DNA from: an uncultured Lachnospiraceae bacterium | GTDB lineage: Bacteria; Bacillota; Clostridia; Lachnospirales; Lachnospiraceae | Reading direction: 5' to 3' | NCBI GenBank assembly: GCA_910587955.1 | Contig: CAJUNN010000009.1 | Location: forward strand, 7,927 to 71,926 | Length of the DNA: 64,000 bases | In this document: piece by piece, positions 18,237 to 26,782 of the stretch | How the letters are laid out: each line of letters starts with the position of its first letter | Position numbering within the stretch: the stretch's first letter is position 1 | Notes under the pieces: generated by a model | The model's database searches: none | Told to the model about the DNA's origin: nothing | Seen by the model: only the letters and a program-made list of their open reading frames with translations | Program-made: the position numbers and the translations under genes

Positions 18237-18875
18237 TTACAGCAGCCTACGGATAGAAAGCCCGGACTCCTCAGCCAGCCGCCGGAAAAGCTCCGACGCC
18301 GCACTGACCACGGTTTCCTCGTGAAGGAAATCCGTAATATCCGCATCAAACAAGATATTGGCCTGGGCGGGGAACTCGTCGTCTCCGTCCCAAAAAATAA
18401 TCTGCAGGGGCATGCAGTCAAACGCCCGGATCTGATACCCTACATCTCCCTGGGGAACCGGCTGTCCATTCAGGGCCCGGCATGCCTGCCGCAGCTCCTC
18501 CATGTGACCATCAAATTGTCTGGCCAAGGGCTCCAGAATGGTGCGGATATACGCCTGCTCAAAAGGCGCCGCCCGCTTTACCTGCCGGAAGGGAACAAAC
18601 TCTCCCCGGACTTTTGCGCCCGGCTTGGAGTAGTAAAACAGATGATAAATCATCATTACGGCATGAAAGGGAAGCTCCCGCTCCGGCTGCGAAACCAGCG
18701 ACAGCTTCCCGTTCTTTTTATCCAGACGGTACTCCTGATTAAAATAAGTAATATACCGGGCGTCTGCATCGCTCCGAAGTCCGAAACGCCGTTCCAGCTC
18801 CTCCTGATCAAGGCCCAGGTAAATCTCCCTCCATCTCTCGCAAAGGGCTTTATAATTTCCCGATGTACCTTCCAT
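18237..18875 (-). CDS. DUF3786 domain protein
   Basis: A 212-residue soluble protein with the features I associate with DUF3786: an N-terminal LDQEELERRFGL block, a central FHAVMMIYHLFYYS helix, and a C-terminal GVG/FDCMPLQIIFWDGDDEFP strand pair. The family is common in anaerobes, and some members sit near cobalamin or Fe-S genes; its function is unknown. It ends the six-gene operon, nine bases after the sugar kinase. ATG with AAGGAG five bases upstream. Confidence 0.75.
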   Translation of the reverse strand: MEGTSGNYKALCERWREIYLGLDQEELERRFGLRSDADARYITYFNQEYRLDKKNGKLSLVSQPERELPFHAVMMIYHLFYYSKPGAKVRGEFVPFRQVKRAAPFEQAYIRTILEPLARQFDGHMEELRQACRALNGQPVPQGDVGYQIRAFDCMPLQIIFWDGDDEFPAQANILFDADITDFLHEETVVSAASELFRRLAEESGLSIRRLL

Positions 18876-18884
18876 CCATACTCC

Positions 18885-19778
18885 TTACTCCTGAAAATCC
18901 AGAACCTCCTGCAGCATGGGAACCGCCTCGGCTGCCCCGGCTTTGCGTACAGCCAGGGAAGAGGCCTTGCTGGCCAGCTCCAGGGCTCTTTCACAGCTCT
19001 CTCCCCGCAGAACAGACGCCAGGAAATAACCGGAGAAGGTGTCTCCCGCTCCCGTAGTGTCTACCGCTTTGCACGGATAAGATTTCTGCGTAATCAGCCG
19101 TCCCTCTTTCAGGACCATAGCCCCCCGGGTTCCAAGGGTCAGGATGATGCAGCATCCGGGCCAGCGCTTGGCAAGCGTCCGGCAGATGTCTTCCGGCTCT
19201 TTCTTCCCGGAGAGCTGGGTCCCTTCCGTCTCGTTTACGAAGAGATAATCCACATACTGAAATACGTCCGATTTCGCTAGCTCCTCCGACATGGGGGAAG
19301 GATTAAAAGCAATCTGAAGTCCCTGCTTCTTGCAGTACTCCATGGCGTATTCCACATTGCTGATCTCATTCTGGAAAACGGCGCAGTCTCCCTTTTCAAA
19401 CCGGGCAGCCGCCTGATGGATAAAGTTCTTGTCAATCATGCCATTGGTTCCCGCCGTGAGCAGGATACAGTTCTCGCCGCTGGAAGCGTCTACCTGGATC
19501 AATGCCTGGCCGGTCATGGCTTCCTCGTCCACTTCAATCATATCCGTACAGACTCCGTTCTCCTCCAGAAAAGAAACCATATCTTTTCCGTCTTTTCCTA
19601 CTTTTCCCACATGCCAGACTTTTGCGCCGCCCCGGCTGAGGGCGACGGACTGGTTGAATCCTTTTCCGCCGAAGTGAAGTTCCAGGCTCTTGGACGCCAG
19701 CGTCTCCCCCGGACGCAAAATATGCTCCACCTCATACCTGAAATCCAGATTCAATGAACCAAACGACAATACTTTCAC
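18885..19778 (-). CDS. PfkB-family carbohydrate kinase (ribokinase-like)
   Basis: A 297-residue sugar kinase. The N-terminal PfkB signature GGKGFNQSVALSRGG and the C-terminal signature DTTGAGDTFSGYF with its catalytic Asp are intact. The closest known type is ribokinase, but specificity cannot be read from sequence. The GTG start (VKVLSFGSLNLD) is preferred: it has AAGGAAGG eight bases upstream and puts the first beta strand at the N-terminus. A TTG 16 codons earlier overlaps the preceding stop but lacks a site. Confidence 0.88.
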   Translation of the reverse strand: MKVLSFGSLNLDFRYEVEHILRPGETLASKSLELHFGGKGFNQSVALSRGGAKVWHVGKVGKDGKDMVSFLEENGVCTDMIEVDEEAMTGQALIQVDASSGENCILLTAGTNGMIDKNFIHQAAARFEKGDCAVFQNEISNVEYAMEYCKKQGLQIAFNPSPMSEELAKSDVFQYVDYLFVNETEGTQLSGKKEPEDICRTLAKRWPGCCIILTLGTRGAMVLKEGRLITQKSYPCKAVDTTGAGDTFSGYFLASVLRGESCERALELASKASSLAVRKAGAAEAVPMLQEVLDFQE

Positions 19779-19822
19779 AGCTGCACCCTTCCTTCCTTTC
19801 TCTGTCTCTTTTTCTTCTTGTA

Positions 19823-21439
19823 TCAAAGGTAACCCATGGGATTTACCTGTCTTCCGTTTACAATAATCTCAAAATGCACATGGGGTCCGGTGCTCCAGCC
19901 GGTATTGCCGCTCAAAGCAATTTTCTGTCCCTGCTGCACACTCTGTCCCGCACTCACCAGAACCCGGCTCAAATGCGCATATCTGGTCTGTTTCCCGTCC
20001 GGATGGCGTATGGTGACACAGTTTCCGTAGCTGGAGAACCAGCCCGCCTGTACGACGGTTCCGCCGCTGGAGGCCATTATCGCCGTACCGATAGGACAAG
20101 CCCAGTCAATTCCCTTGTGAACCGATCCCCATCTGGCTCCGAACCCGGAGGAAAGCCGTCCGCCCGACAGAGGTTTGATATAGGTAGGCGGCGTCATGGT
20201 TCCCCGCTCGATGATCTGCGGAATTGCCTCTGCCATTATGGTCTCGGCAATAATCTCCCGGCCTTCTTCCGCATCGTTTCTTCTCGTAATCAGAGCTGTC
20301 ACCTGGCGATGCCCCTGCTGGGCTTCCTGGCGCACCTCCGTCTCCGTGGTATACCAGGAATCATTATCAATATACTGGGTTTCTGCAAAATAATCCTCTT
20401 CATAAGTGGACTCTTCCACGGACATTACCGACAGCTCCGGCTGGGGTACCGTGATAACAATCTCATCCCCAATCTGCAGGGTGGTTGTCTCCTCCAGGCC
20501 CTCGTTTAGGGCAAGAACTTCCCGCACTAAAAGGTCATGGCTGTTTGCAATCACGGACAGGCTGTCTCCCGGCTGCACCTCATAGACCTCGTTCTTCTCC
20601 GTATCCTTAGTTACCATGTCGATAGCTTCCGCCGTAGGCGTAATCTCGTCCTCGGAAACGTAGGCTTCCACAATCTCCACCTGTTCACTGAAATACAGGT
20701 TCCGCAGTCCGTCTCCCTGCACTTCTTTGCTGTCTTCCTCCGGAGTTTCCTCCTGCTGCAGATCCGCTCCCGTGACCGTCTTGGTGATAACCTCCTCCAC
20801 CGACTGGGTCACGTCAAATTCTGCAATTCCCGCAGCCGCATTTCCAACCCGTATCCGGCTCTTCCCGGAATCCGCCGCTTCTTCCTCCGCCTCCTGTTTG
20901 GACATCTGTACCGTGTAGACATTCAGCTCCCGGTCTGCATTGGACACAATGCTGATCTGGAACTCATTGTTTGTGTCAAACCGATCCTTGGTGGCATACA
21001 GCACATCCATAACATCCTGATAGCTTCCCAGGGTAACGGTAAACTCATTCACTTTCAGCTGATAGGCTTTGTGTTTTGCCGTTTCCACTTCCTTGCGCAG
21101 TTCCTGGTAAATGGCATCCGTCAGCATCTCCGTATCCATGGTTGTGGCAAAAACCTTGGGGATTTTCTCCATGCTGTATTCCACATCCGCCAGCACCAGC
21201 CCTTCGGTCTCCCTGGAAATCCGGGCCCTGGCGTCCAGAAATGCCTGCTCCACCACATCCGGATTTTTAACGGACCCAACCAGGCGCCCTTCCAACGTCA
21301 CTTCATAATAACTGCTGCCGTTACCGAAGCCGTTTCCCACCAGCGGAACGCCTGCCAGCATACATCCGCATGTGATTACCACTGCCTCAATAAATACCAG
21401 CTTTGACTTCTTATTAAAAAACAACTTCTTCCTGTTCAT
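19823..21439 (-). CDS. Exported LysM / M23 endopeptidase (cell-wall hydrolase)
   Basis: A 538-residue protein: an N-terminal signal-anchor (about residues 11-35), a long alpha/beta region resembling the SpoIVFA/YycH-like stalk of such proteins, a LysM motif near 285-335 (YEVQPGDSLSVIANSH), a G5-like segment, then the M23 metallopeptidase domain. Zinc ligands are visible in HKGIDWA and in GPHVHFE. It should cut peptide bridges of peptidoglycan at the cell surface or in the spore envelope. It lies in the operon between shikimate kinase and sugar kinase. Confidence 0.9.
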   Translation of the reverse strand: MNRKKLFFNKKSKLVFIEAVVITCGCMLAGVPLVGNGFGNGSSYYEVTLEGRLVGSVKNPDVVEQAFLDARARISRETEGLVLADVEYSMEKIPKVFATTMDTEMLTDAIYQELRKEVETAKHKAYQLKVNEFTVTLGSYQDVMDVLYATKDRFDTNNEFQISIVSNADRELNVYTVQMSKQEAEEEAADSGKSRIRVGNAAAGIAEFDVTQSVEEVITKTVTGADLQQEETPEEDSKEVQGDGLRNLYFSEQVEIVEAYVSEDEITPTAEAIDMVTKDTEKNEVYEVQPGDSLSVIANSHDLLVREVLALNEGLEETTTLQIGDEIVITVPQPELSVMSVEESTYEEDYFAETQYIDNDSWYTTETEVRQEAQQGHRQVTALITRRNDAEEGREIIAETIMAEAIPQIIERGTMTPPTYIKPLSGGRLSSGFGARWGSVHKGIDWACPIGTAIMASSGGTVVQAGWFSSYGNCVTIRHPDGKQTRYAHLSRVLVSAGQSVQQGQKIALSGNTGWSTGPHVHFEIIVNGRQVNPMGYL

Positions 21440-21477
21440 GTTTCCTCGTTCATCTTGTAATATTTTCGTAACAATTT

Positions 21478-21996
21478 CTATTCTAACAACAAATTCAGCG
21501 CTTGTAAAGTTTTTTCTAGGGTTTGTTCCACGTCAAGGCCATCCTCGTCCACCGTCACATGGGCATACTTTTCATACAAAGTCCTCCGCTCCTCATACAA
21601 TTCCCGCAGCGTCTGTCCCTCCCGCAGTACAACGCCCCGGCTTCGGATGTCTGTAAGGCGCGCCTTCACCGCCTCATAAGACAGGCGCAGATAGACTACG
21701 GTTCCGATTTCACACAGATGGGCCATAGCCTTTTTCCCGTAAACCACACTCCCTCCGGTGGCAATCACCGCACATGCGGGATGTAATCCCATAGCCGCCC
21801 GCTCTTCCACGGCCAGAAATCCCTCTGCCCCTTTTTCCGCAATTATCTGACTCAAAAGACGGCCTTCTTTTTTCTGGATTACCAGATCCGCATCCACAAA
21901 ATCCTTTCCAAGCACTTTCGCCAGAATCACTCCTATGGTACTTTTCCCGGCCCCGGGCATTCCGATTAATACAATATTTTCCTTCTTTTCCCTCAT
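21478..21996 (-). CDS. aroK: Shikimate kinase
   Basis: A 172-residue P-loop kinase that phosphorylates shikimate at the 3-OH in aromatic amino-acid synthesis. The Walker A is GMPGAGKST (residues 12-20), the shikimate-binding segment is DADLVIQKKEG, and the GGSVV loop follows near residue 80. The ATG overlaps the flavin reductase stop as ATGA, which decides the start; a GTG 15 codons upstream would add a tail lacking family support. It is isolated from other aro genes in this window. Confidence 0.92.
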   Translation of the reverse strand: MREKKENIVLIGMPGAGKSTIGVILAKVLGKDFVDADLVIQKKEGRLLSQIIAEKGAEGFLAVEERAAMGLHPACAVIATGGSVVYGKKAMAHLCEIGTVVYLRLSYEAVKARLTDIRSRGVVLREGQTLRELYEERRTLYEKYAHVTVDEDGLDVEQTLEKTLQALNLLLE

Positions 21997-22574
21997 GATC
22001 TCTTCCGCTTCTTCTTTACGCTGTATCCGAAGCTCCCACACTGCTCTCCCAGCGTAAAATAGGAGCCGTGGGAATAGGCCAGAAGCCCGGTCCGGTTCAG
22101 CTCAAACTTCCCATTGGGATTCAAATAGGCCTCGTCTGCATCCACGGCCAGAACTTCGGCCAGAAACATGTGATGGGAACCAAGTTCCCGTATCTCCGTT
22201 ACCCGGCACTCGATGTTTACCGGGCTCTCCTTGATCACAGGCGCATGCGAAAGCTTTCCTGCTTTCTCCGGGGTCAAATGAAGCAGGGAAAATTTATCCG
22301 TATCCCGGCCGGATTTCACCCCGCAGAAATCAGCCGCATAGGCCAGCTTCTCCGTAGTCAGATTGATAACAAACTCTCCTGTCTCCCGGATTATCCCGTA
22401 GGAGTACCGCTCCGGGCGGACTGAGATGGATACCATAGCAGGGTCGGAACAAATTGTCCCGACCCATGCAACGGTAATAATATTTGCTTTCTCTCCCTCT
22501 CTTGCGCAGCTCACCATCACGGCCGGCAAAGGGTACAGCATATTGCCCGGCTTCCACTGCTGCTTTCCTGTCAT
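21993..22574 (-). CDS. Flavin reductase-like FMN-binding protein
   Basis: A 193-residue protein of the flavin-reductase/split-barrel family. It begins with the typical MLYPLPAVMVSCAREGEKANIITVAWVG block and has the PERYSYGIIRETGEFVINL segment that binds FMN. Such proteins in anaerobes carry electrons between reduced carriers and unknown partners. AAAGGAGAG precedes the ATG. It is coupled to aroK downstream and follows the pyrophosphatase by 18 bases. Confidence 0.88.
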   Translation of the reverse strand: MTGKQQWKPGNMLYPLPAVMVSCAREGEKANIITVAWVGTICSDPAMVSISVRPERYSYGIIRETGEFVINLTTEKLAYAADFCGVKSGRDTDKFSLLHLTPEKAGKLSHAPVIKESPVNIECRVTEIRELGSHHMFLAEVLAVDADEAYLNPNGKFELNRTGLLAYSHGSYFTLGEQCGSFGYSVKKKRKRS

Positions 22575-22592
22575 AGTCTCTCTCCTTTGGCT

Positions 22593-24242
22593 CTACTGCT
22601 GAATCACGCTTACCAAGGCCGGAATCAGCTGTTTCTTCCGGGATACCAGGCCTTTCAGCTCATACGTATCACTCTCCTCCGAGAGCTGGAACGCTTCCCG
22701 CACCAGGCTGTCCGCATTCTGTCCGTAGCAGAGCAGCTCCGTAGTCTCCTTCACAATATTGGTCAGCATAAAGAAAATCATATTCAAGCCGATTTCCTTG
22801 TACGCAGTCTCCAGATACGGTAGAAGTTTCTCCCGGATCTCCCCCAGCTCAATGGTATTCATCGAATTGATCTGTCCCACCGCAAATTCGATTCCGTTTA
22901 CGCTGAAACGCTTAAAATCCTGGTAAAAAATTTCTTTCGGCGTCCGGGCCCCCAGATTGCTGCCGGCCGAGAACATGTCGATGGCCAGTTCCTCAATCTC
23001 AATTCCGGCAATAGAGGACAGGTTCTCCGCCGCCGCTTTGTCTACGGCCGTGCAGGTGGGAGACCGGAACATAAGCGTATCGGAAATAATGGCAGAGCAG
23101 AGGAGCCCTGCAATTTTCCTGGGAATCTCCACGCCTTTTTCCTGATACATCTGATACATAATCGTCGCTGTACAGCCCAGAGGCTGATTGCGGAAAAATA
23201 CCGGTGACATGGTTTCCAGGGAGCCAATCCGGTGATGATCGATGATCTCCAGAATTTCCGCATACTCAATGCCGTCCACTGCCTGGGATTCCTCGTTGTG
23301 ATCTACCAGAATCAGTTTTTTGCGCTTCAGATTCAGCAGGTTCCGCCTGGAAATCATGCCCACATAGTTTTCTTCCTTGTCCACTATCGGGAAATCACGG
23401 TACCGCTTCTGTCCCATGATCTCTTTGATGTCCTCCGTCTTCTCACTGACGTTGAAAACCGTCAGATCCTTAGACTTCATAAAATACTGGATGGGCATGC
23501 TCTGATTGATCAGTCTGGCCGCCGTAAAGGTATCGTGAGGCGTACTGATCACCACACATTGATGCTCCTCCGCCAGCTTCTTTATGGTCAGTGATACCTT
23601 CGCTCCCTCGCAGACGATGATGCAGCCTGCCCGCATCTCAATGGCGCAGAGCTGGGACTCATAGCGGTTTCCCAGAATCACCAAATCCCCTTCTTCAATA
23701 TAATCTTCCATCAAGTCCGGGTTCGCTGCCGCAATCAGCACCTTCCCCCGGTTATAATAATCTTCGTCCGACCCGATCAGCATGGTTCCTTCCAGCGTAT
23801 CCACAATGTTCCGGTACTGGGTATTGGCAGTAGAAAGAATCTTGCTGTCATACACATCCATATAGGAAGTGGCAATATCACCGATGGTAATCAATCCCTC
23901 CAGCTTCCGCTCATTGGTAACCGGGAGCGTCACTACCCCAAGCTCCCGCATAAGATTCCACGCCTGTTTCAAAGAGAGATTTCCCCGGACACCTGCAGTC
24001 TTCCGAATCTCAATATCCTTCACCTGTGTCATAACATCCGCTACGTATACCGGAGCTTCTGCCTGAAAGAAGTTCAGCACGTACTGGGTTTCCTGATTCA
24101 GCTGCCCGGCCCGGGCTGCAATGTATCCGCCGCCCTCCAGATGATTCTTCAGATAGGCATAGGCCAATGCAGAACAAATGGAATCCGTATCGGGATTTTT
24201 ATGTCCGATGATATACACCGGTCTGGTCTTATCCTTTTCCAT
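22593..24242 (-). CDS. ppaC: Manganese-dependent family II inorganic pyrophosphatase with CBS-DRTGG insert
   Basis: A 549-residue enzyme. The DHH core (GHKNPDTDSICSALAYAY at the N-terminus, EIIDHHRIGSLE in the middle) and the DHHA2 C-terminal domain are present. Between the first motifs and the DHH core is an insert of about 230 residues holding two CBS domains and a DRTGG domain. Clostridial enzymes of this build are known to be regulated by adenine nucleotides. It hydrolyses PPi, pulling biosynthetic reactions forward. The ATG with AAAGGAAG is used; an earlier TTG has no site. Confidence 0.94.
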   Translation of the reverse strand: MEKDKTRPVYIIGHKNPDTDSICSALAYAYLKNHLEGGGYIAARAGQLNQETQYVLNFFQAEAPVYVADVMTQVKDIEIRKTAGVRGNLSLKQAWNLMRELGVVTLPVTNERKLEGLITIGDIATSYMDVYDSKILSTANTQYRNIVDTLEGTMLIGSDEDYYNRGKVLIAAANPDLMEDYIEEGDLVILGNRYESQLCAIEMRAGCIIVCEGAKVSLTIKKLAEEHQCVVISTPHDTFTAARLINQSMPIQYFMKSKDLTVFNVSEKTEDIKEIMGQKRYRDFPIVDKEENYVGMISRRNLLNLKRKKLILVDHNEESQAVDGIEYAEILEIIDHHRIGSLETMSPVFFRNQPLGCTATIMYQMYQEKGVEIPRKIAGLLCSAIISDTLMFRSPTCTAVDKAAAENLSSIAGIEIEELAIDMFSAGSNLGARTPKEIFYQDFKRFSVNGIEFAVGQINSMNTIELGEIREKLLPYLETAYKEIGLNMIFFMLTNIVKETTELLCYGQNADSLVREAFQLSEESDTYELKGLVSRKKQLIPALVSVIQQ

Positions 24243-24277
24243 GTTTCTTCCTTTCAAAAACCTGATTTTCCAAATTT

Positions 24278-24306
24278 ATTTTATCATTTCCCCATGTGCA
24301 TTACAA
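24278..24306 (-). promoter_or_regulatory. Sigma-A promoter of the pyrophosphatase-aroK-DUF3786 operon
   Basis: TTGTAA (24306-24301), 17 bases, TAAAAT (24283-24278), about 35 bases before the start codon of the first gene. Confidence 0.7.
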
Positions 24307-24309
24307 CTG

Positions 24310-24591
24310 TTTTTGTGCCGCGGGCGCTTGTTCCTTTTGGATAATTTGCCCTATTTTTTCTTTATCTTTTTTGTTCTTTTGTGCGGTTTTACAATAAGTT
24401 CAAACTTTATTCATATTTTGTTCACAATTACTTGTTATACTGAATTTACGTTAAAGGAAAGAAACAATACCTTTTGAAAAATCACTTATTACGCATATAG
24501 ATAAATTTTTTCATAATAGCCTCGGTGTACTTTGTACGCCGGGGCACTCCTCATTTACGCGAAAACTGCGAACCGGGCGGAGGCCGCCTCC
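24310..24591. other. AT-rich intergenic region with no assigned gene
   Basis: Between the divergent pyrophosphatase promoter and the 3' end of lepB. The plus strand around 24400-24475 has TTGTTCACAATTACTTG, TATACT and an AAAGGAAAG ribosome-like site, yet no open frame of useful length follows. A 12-bp stem (GCCTCGGTGTAC/GTACGCCGGGGC, 24519-24545) follows. No known RNA was recognised. Confidence 0.5.
24503..24545 (-). terminator. Probable terminator of the lepB transcript
   Basis: On the minus strand a 12-bp GC-rich stem with loop AAA is followed, after eight bases, by AAAAAATTT. It lies about 45 bases past the lepB stop. The T content is low, so efficiency is uncertain. Confidence 0.5.
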
Positions 24592-25143
24592 CTACTGCAT
24601 CATCCCCAGATGTACAAATACCCTCCCCACAATCTCTTCTTCTCTCACCGCACCGAAACTGCGGGAATCCATGGAATTCACCCGGTTATCGCCAAGTACA
24701 AAATAACAGCCCTGCGGCACCTCATAGGGAAATGTAATCTTGTCCGACACCGCCCGCGTCTCTCCCACAAGATAGCTATGCTCCTCCGGTACACCGTTGA
24801 TTAGCAGCCTGCCGTCTCCGTCGATTTCTACCCGTTCTCCGGCAGAAGCCACGATCCGCTTTACATATTCCGGTTCTCCCTGCCGGCGGATGATCACCAG
24901 ATCCTCCTTCTGGTAGGACTGATCCAGCCGGTAAAAAACTACCATTTCCCCGTCCCGCAGAGCCGGCTCCATAGAATGCCCGCTGACATAAGCAATACCA
25001 ATCACATAGTGAAAGACAAGGTAAATCATAGCCGCCAGAACCACACACTCTGCCCAGAAGCGCTTCCATTCCCGCCGCCTCTGCACCTTATCTATTTTTT
25101 CCTCCAGAATCTCATTGGGAGTCTGTACTCTTGCCTTCTTCAT
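24592..25143 (-). CDS. lepB: Signal peptidase I
   Basis: A 183-residue type I signal peptidase with one N-terminal membrane helix (about residues 30-50). The nucleophile lies in GHSMEP (Ser57) and the general base in YVKRIVA (Lys95). The box-D and box-E motifs VPQGCYFVLGDNRVNSMDSR are intact. It removes signal peptides from exported proteins. It follows the coiled-coil gene by nine bases and ends that two-gene unit. Confidence 0.95.
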   Translation of the reverse strand: MKKARVQTPNEILEEKIDKVQRRREWKRFWAECVVLAAMIYLVFHYVIGIAYVSGHSMEPALRDGEMVVFYRLDQSYQKEDLVIIRRQGEPEYVKRIVASAGERVEIDGDGRLLINGVPEEHSYLVGETRAVSDKITFPYEVPQGCYFVLGDNRVNSMDSRSFGAVREEEIVGRVFVHLGMMQ

Positions 25144-25152
25144 AACTCCGTC

Positions 25153-25857
25153 CTACTTTTCCTCAGATACCGTATCCACTTTATTGCGTAGCAGCGTCAT
25201 GCGCTCTATAAGCCGTTCCATCTCCTCGCGGATCATTACAAGCTCCCGGTTATGCTTCTCCCGTTCCTCCTGATTCTTGGCCTCCTGTTCCCTGCGGATG
25301 CTGATCCGTGCCTCTGCCAGCTCCTCCTGCATAGCCTGGCGGGCTTCTTTCAGCTTTTTCTCTGTTTCTACGCGGACCAGTTCCACTTCCCGCTCTGCCC
25401 GGGCCTGTACGTTTTCTGCTTCTTCTGCCGCTTCCGAGCGGATCCTGCGGACCTCTTCTTCTGCCTGCCCCCGGGCCTTCTCTGTCTCTTCCTCTGCCCG
25501 GATGCGGATTTCTTCTAAATCCTGCTCAAACTTCCCGCGCGCCTCCTCCAAAAGCTGCTCCCGCTCCTGCTGCTCCCGGACACGGAATTCCTCCGCCTCC
25601 TCCTGGTACTGCTTTTTCATCTGCTTGAGCTGTCCCCGGGTCTGATCCCGCATCTGCTGCAGCCGGTTCTGGTACAAAGTGTTCAGCTCCTGCATTTTAG
25701 CAAACACATCTTCCTTCTGGAAACCGAACAGACCGCTTCGAATCCGCATACGGCTCAGGAAATCATTGATCTCGGGAAATTCCACCGCCGCTGCTCCCGG
25801 TACAACTTCCGGCACCTCCAACGGTTTACTTTCATTTACATTATTCTCTGCACTCAT
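25153..25857 (-). CDS. DivIVA/GpsB-like coiled-coil protein
   Basis: A 234-residue protein. After a polar N-terminal stretch comes a motif resembling the DivIVA lipid-binding head (RSGLFGFQKEDVFAKMQELN, residues about 39-58). It then forms an almost unbroken coiled coil rich in Glu, Arg and Ala to the C-terminus, with no membrane helix. DivIVA-type proteins mark curved membranes and recruit division, wall or spore factors. The match is by eye and is short, so an unrelated coiled-coil protein is possible. It shares a promoter with lepB. Confidence 0.65.
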   Translation of the reverse strand: MSAENNVNESKPLEVPEVVPGAAAVEFPEINDFLSRMRIRSGLFGFQKEDVFAKMQELNTLYQNRLQQMRDQTRGQLKQMKKQYQEEAEEFRVREQQEREQLLEEARGKFEQDLEEIRIRAEEETEKARGQAEEEVRRIRSEAAEEAENVQARAEREVELVRVETEKKLKEARQAMQEELAEARISIRREQEAKNQEEREKHNRELVMIREEMERLIERMTLLRNKVDTVSEEK

Positions 25858-25899
25858 CTTTTGGTACCCCCTGACTGTCTTATCGCAAGCGTTTTCTAC

Positions 25900-25928
25900 A
25901 TCATACCCCGGAATGGGCGTTTTTGCAA
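25900..25928 (-). promoter_or_regulatory. Sigma-A promoter of the DivIVA-like/lepB unit
   Basis: TTGCAA (25928-25923), 17 bases, TATGAT (25905-25900), about 45 bases before the start codon. Confidence 0.7.
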
Positions 25929-25953
25929 CTGTTTCCGCATAGCGGCCCTTTCG

Positions 25954-26628
25954 TCAGCCCTTTTCCGCCGCTTCCTCGCCCCCGCAGATAGCCGGGGTAG
26001 AACCGTATCCCACCCCCAGTCTGGAAGCTCCCATGTCCACATATTTCTTCGCCGTCTCAAAATCACGGATTCCGCCGGAGGGCTTCACTTGAATTCTTCC
26101 ACCGGAAGCTTCCAGCATAGCCCGCACCGCCTCTTCGCTGGCCCCGGACGCTCCGAAGCCGGTAGACGTTTTTACAAAGTCTGCTCCCGCCTCTATGCAG
26201 ATCTCCGTAGCTTTCTTTATTTCCTCTGCTGTGAGTTCGCAGCTCTCAAAGATCACTTTCACGCCTACACCGTATTTTCCAGCCGCCTTTACAACTCCTT
26301 CAATGCCCTTTCGCACCTCATCCCATTTGCCGGAACGGGCATAGCCGTAATTCATGACCATATCGATCTCCGCCACTCCCCTGGGCGCATAGAGTTCCGC
26401 CAGGGCAGCCTTTCCCTCCGCGCTGCTGTCCCCGTGGGGGAAATCCAGAACACAGCTCACCCGTGTATTGGTTCCTCTGCACATGGACACTGCCAGATCG
26501 ATATCACAGGGCCGCACGCATACAGAATACACGTCATAGTCAATCCCCTGCCGGATGGCATCTCTCACCTCCTGCTCAGACATTCCCGGTTTGAGTACTG
26601 CATGATCAAAATAGCGGTTTATTTTCAT
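25954..26628 (-). CDS. deoC: Deoxyribose-phosphate aldolase
   Basis: A 224-residue TIM-barrel aldolase that splits 2-deoxyribose 5-phosphate into glyceraldehyde 3-phosphate and acetaldehyde. The Schiff-base lysine lies in ADFVKTSTGF (Lys153), the second lysine in VKPSGGIRD (Lys182) and the acid in AEIDMVMN (Asp89). MKINRYFDHA is the start because GAGGAG is next to it. No other deo gene is adjacent. It has its own promoter and is probably monocistronic. Confidence 0.95.
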   Translation of the reverse strand: MKINRYFDHAVLKPGMSEQEVRDAIRQGIDYDVYSVCVRPCDIDLAVSMCRGTNTRVSCVLDFPHGDSSAEGKAALAELYAPRGVAEIDMVMNYGYARSGKWDEVRKGIEGVVKAAGKYGVGVKVIFESCELTAEEIKKATEICIEAGADFVKTSTGFGASGASEEAVRAMLEASGGRIQVKPSGGIRDFETAKKYVDMGASRLGVGYGSTPAICGGEEAAEKG

Positions 26629-26656
26629 GATCTTCTCCTCTCTGCTTTTTAAAGCA

Positions 26657-26685
26657 ATCATACAATAAATGACTGCGAATGGCAA
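26657..26685 (-). promoter_or_regulatory. Sigma-A promoter of deoC
   Basis: TTGCCA (26685-26680), 17 bases, TATGAT (26662-26657). It is divergent from the promoter of the 88-residue gene, with 18 bases between the two -35 boxes. Confidence 0.7.
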
Positions 26686-26703
26686 TTACATCCTCCAATC
26701 CTG

Positions 26704-26732
26704 TTTACTTTCTCTTGAGAATTGGTTATACT
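26704..26732 (+). promoter_or_regulatory. Sigma-A promoter of the 88-residue gene
   Basis: TTTACT (26704-26709), 17 bases, TATACT (26727-26732). The predicted transcript would begin almost exactly at the GC-rich hairpin at 26745. Confidence 0.6.
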
Positions 26733-26744
26733 TAAAAACAAATT

Positions 26745-26765
26745 CCCCCGGCCAAAGGCCGGGGG
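26745..26765 (+). promoter_or_regulatory. 5'-terminal GC stem-loop ahead of a ribosome site
   Basis: CCCCCGGCC/GGCCGGGGG, nine perfect pairs with loop AAA, ends five bases before the AGGAGG of the next gene. With no T-run on the plus strand it is not a terminator for that gene. It may protect the mRNA 5' end or mask the ribosome site. On the minus strand it precedes a loose AATTTGTTTTT but no gene runs into it. Confidence 0.6.
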
Positions 26766-26782
26766 CTCTAAGGAGGCTGTTT

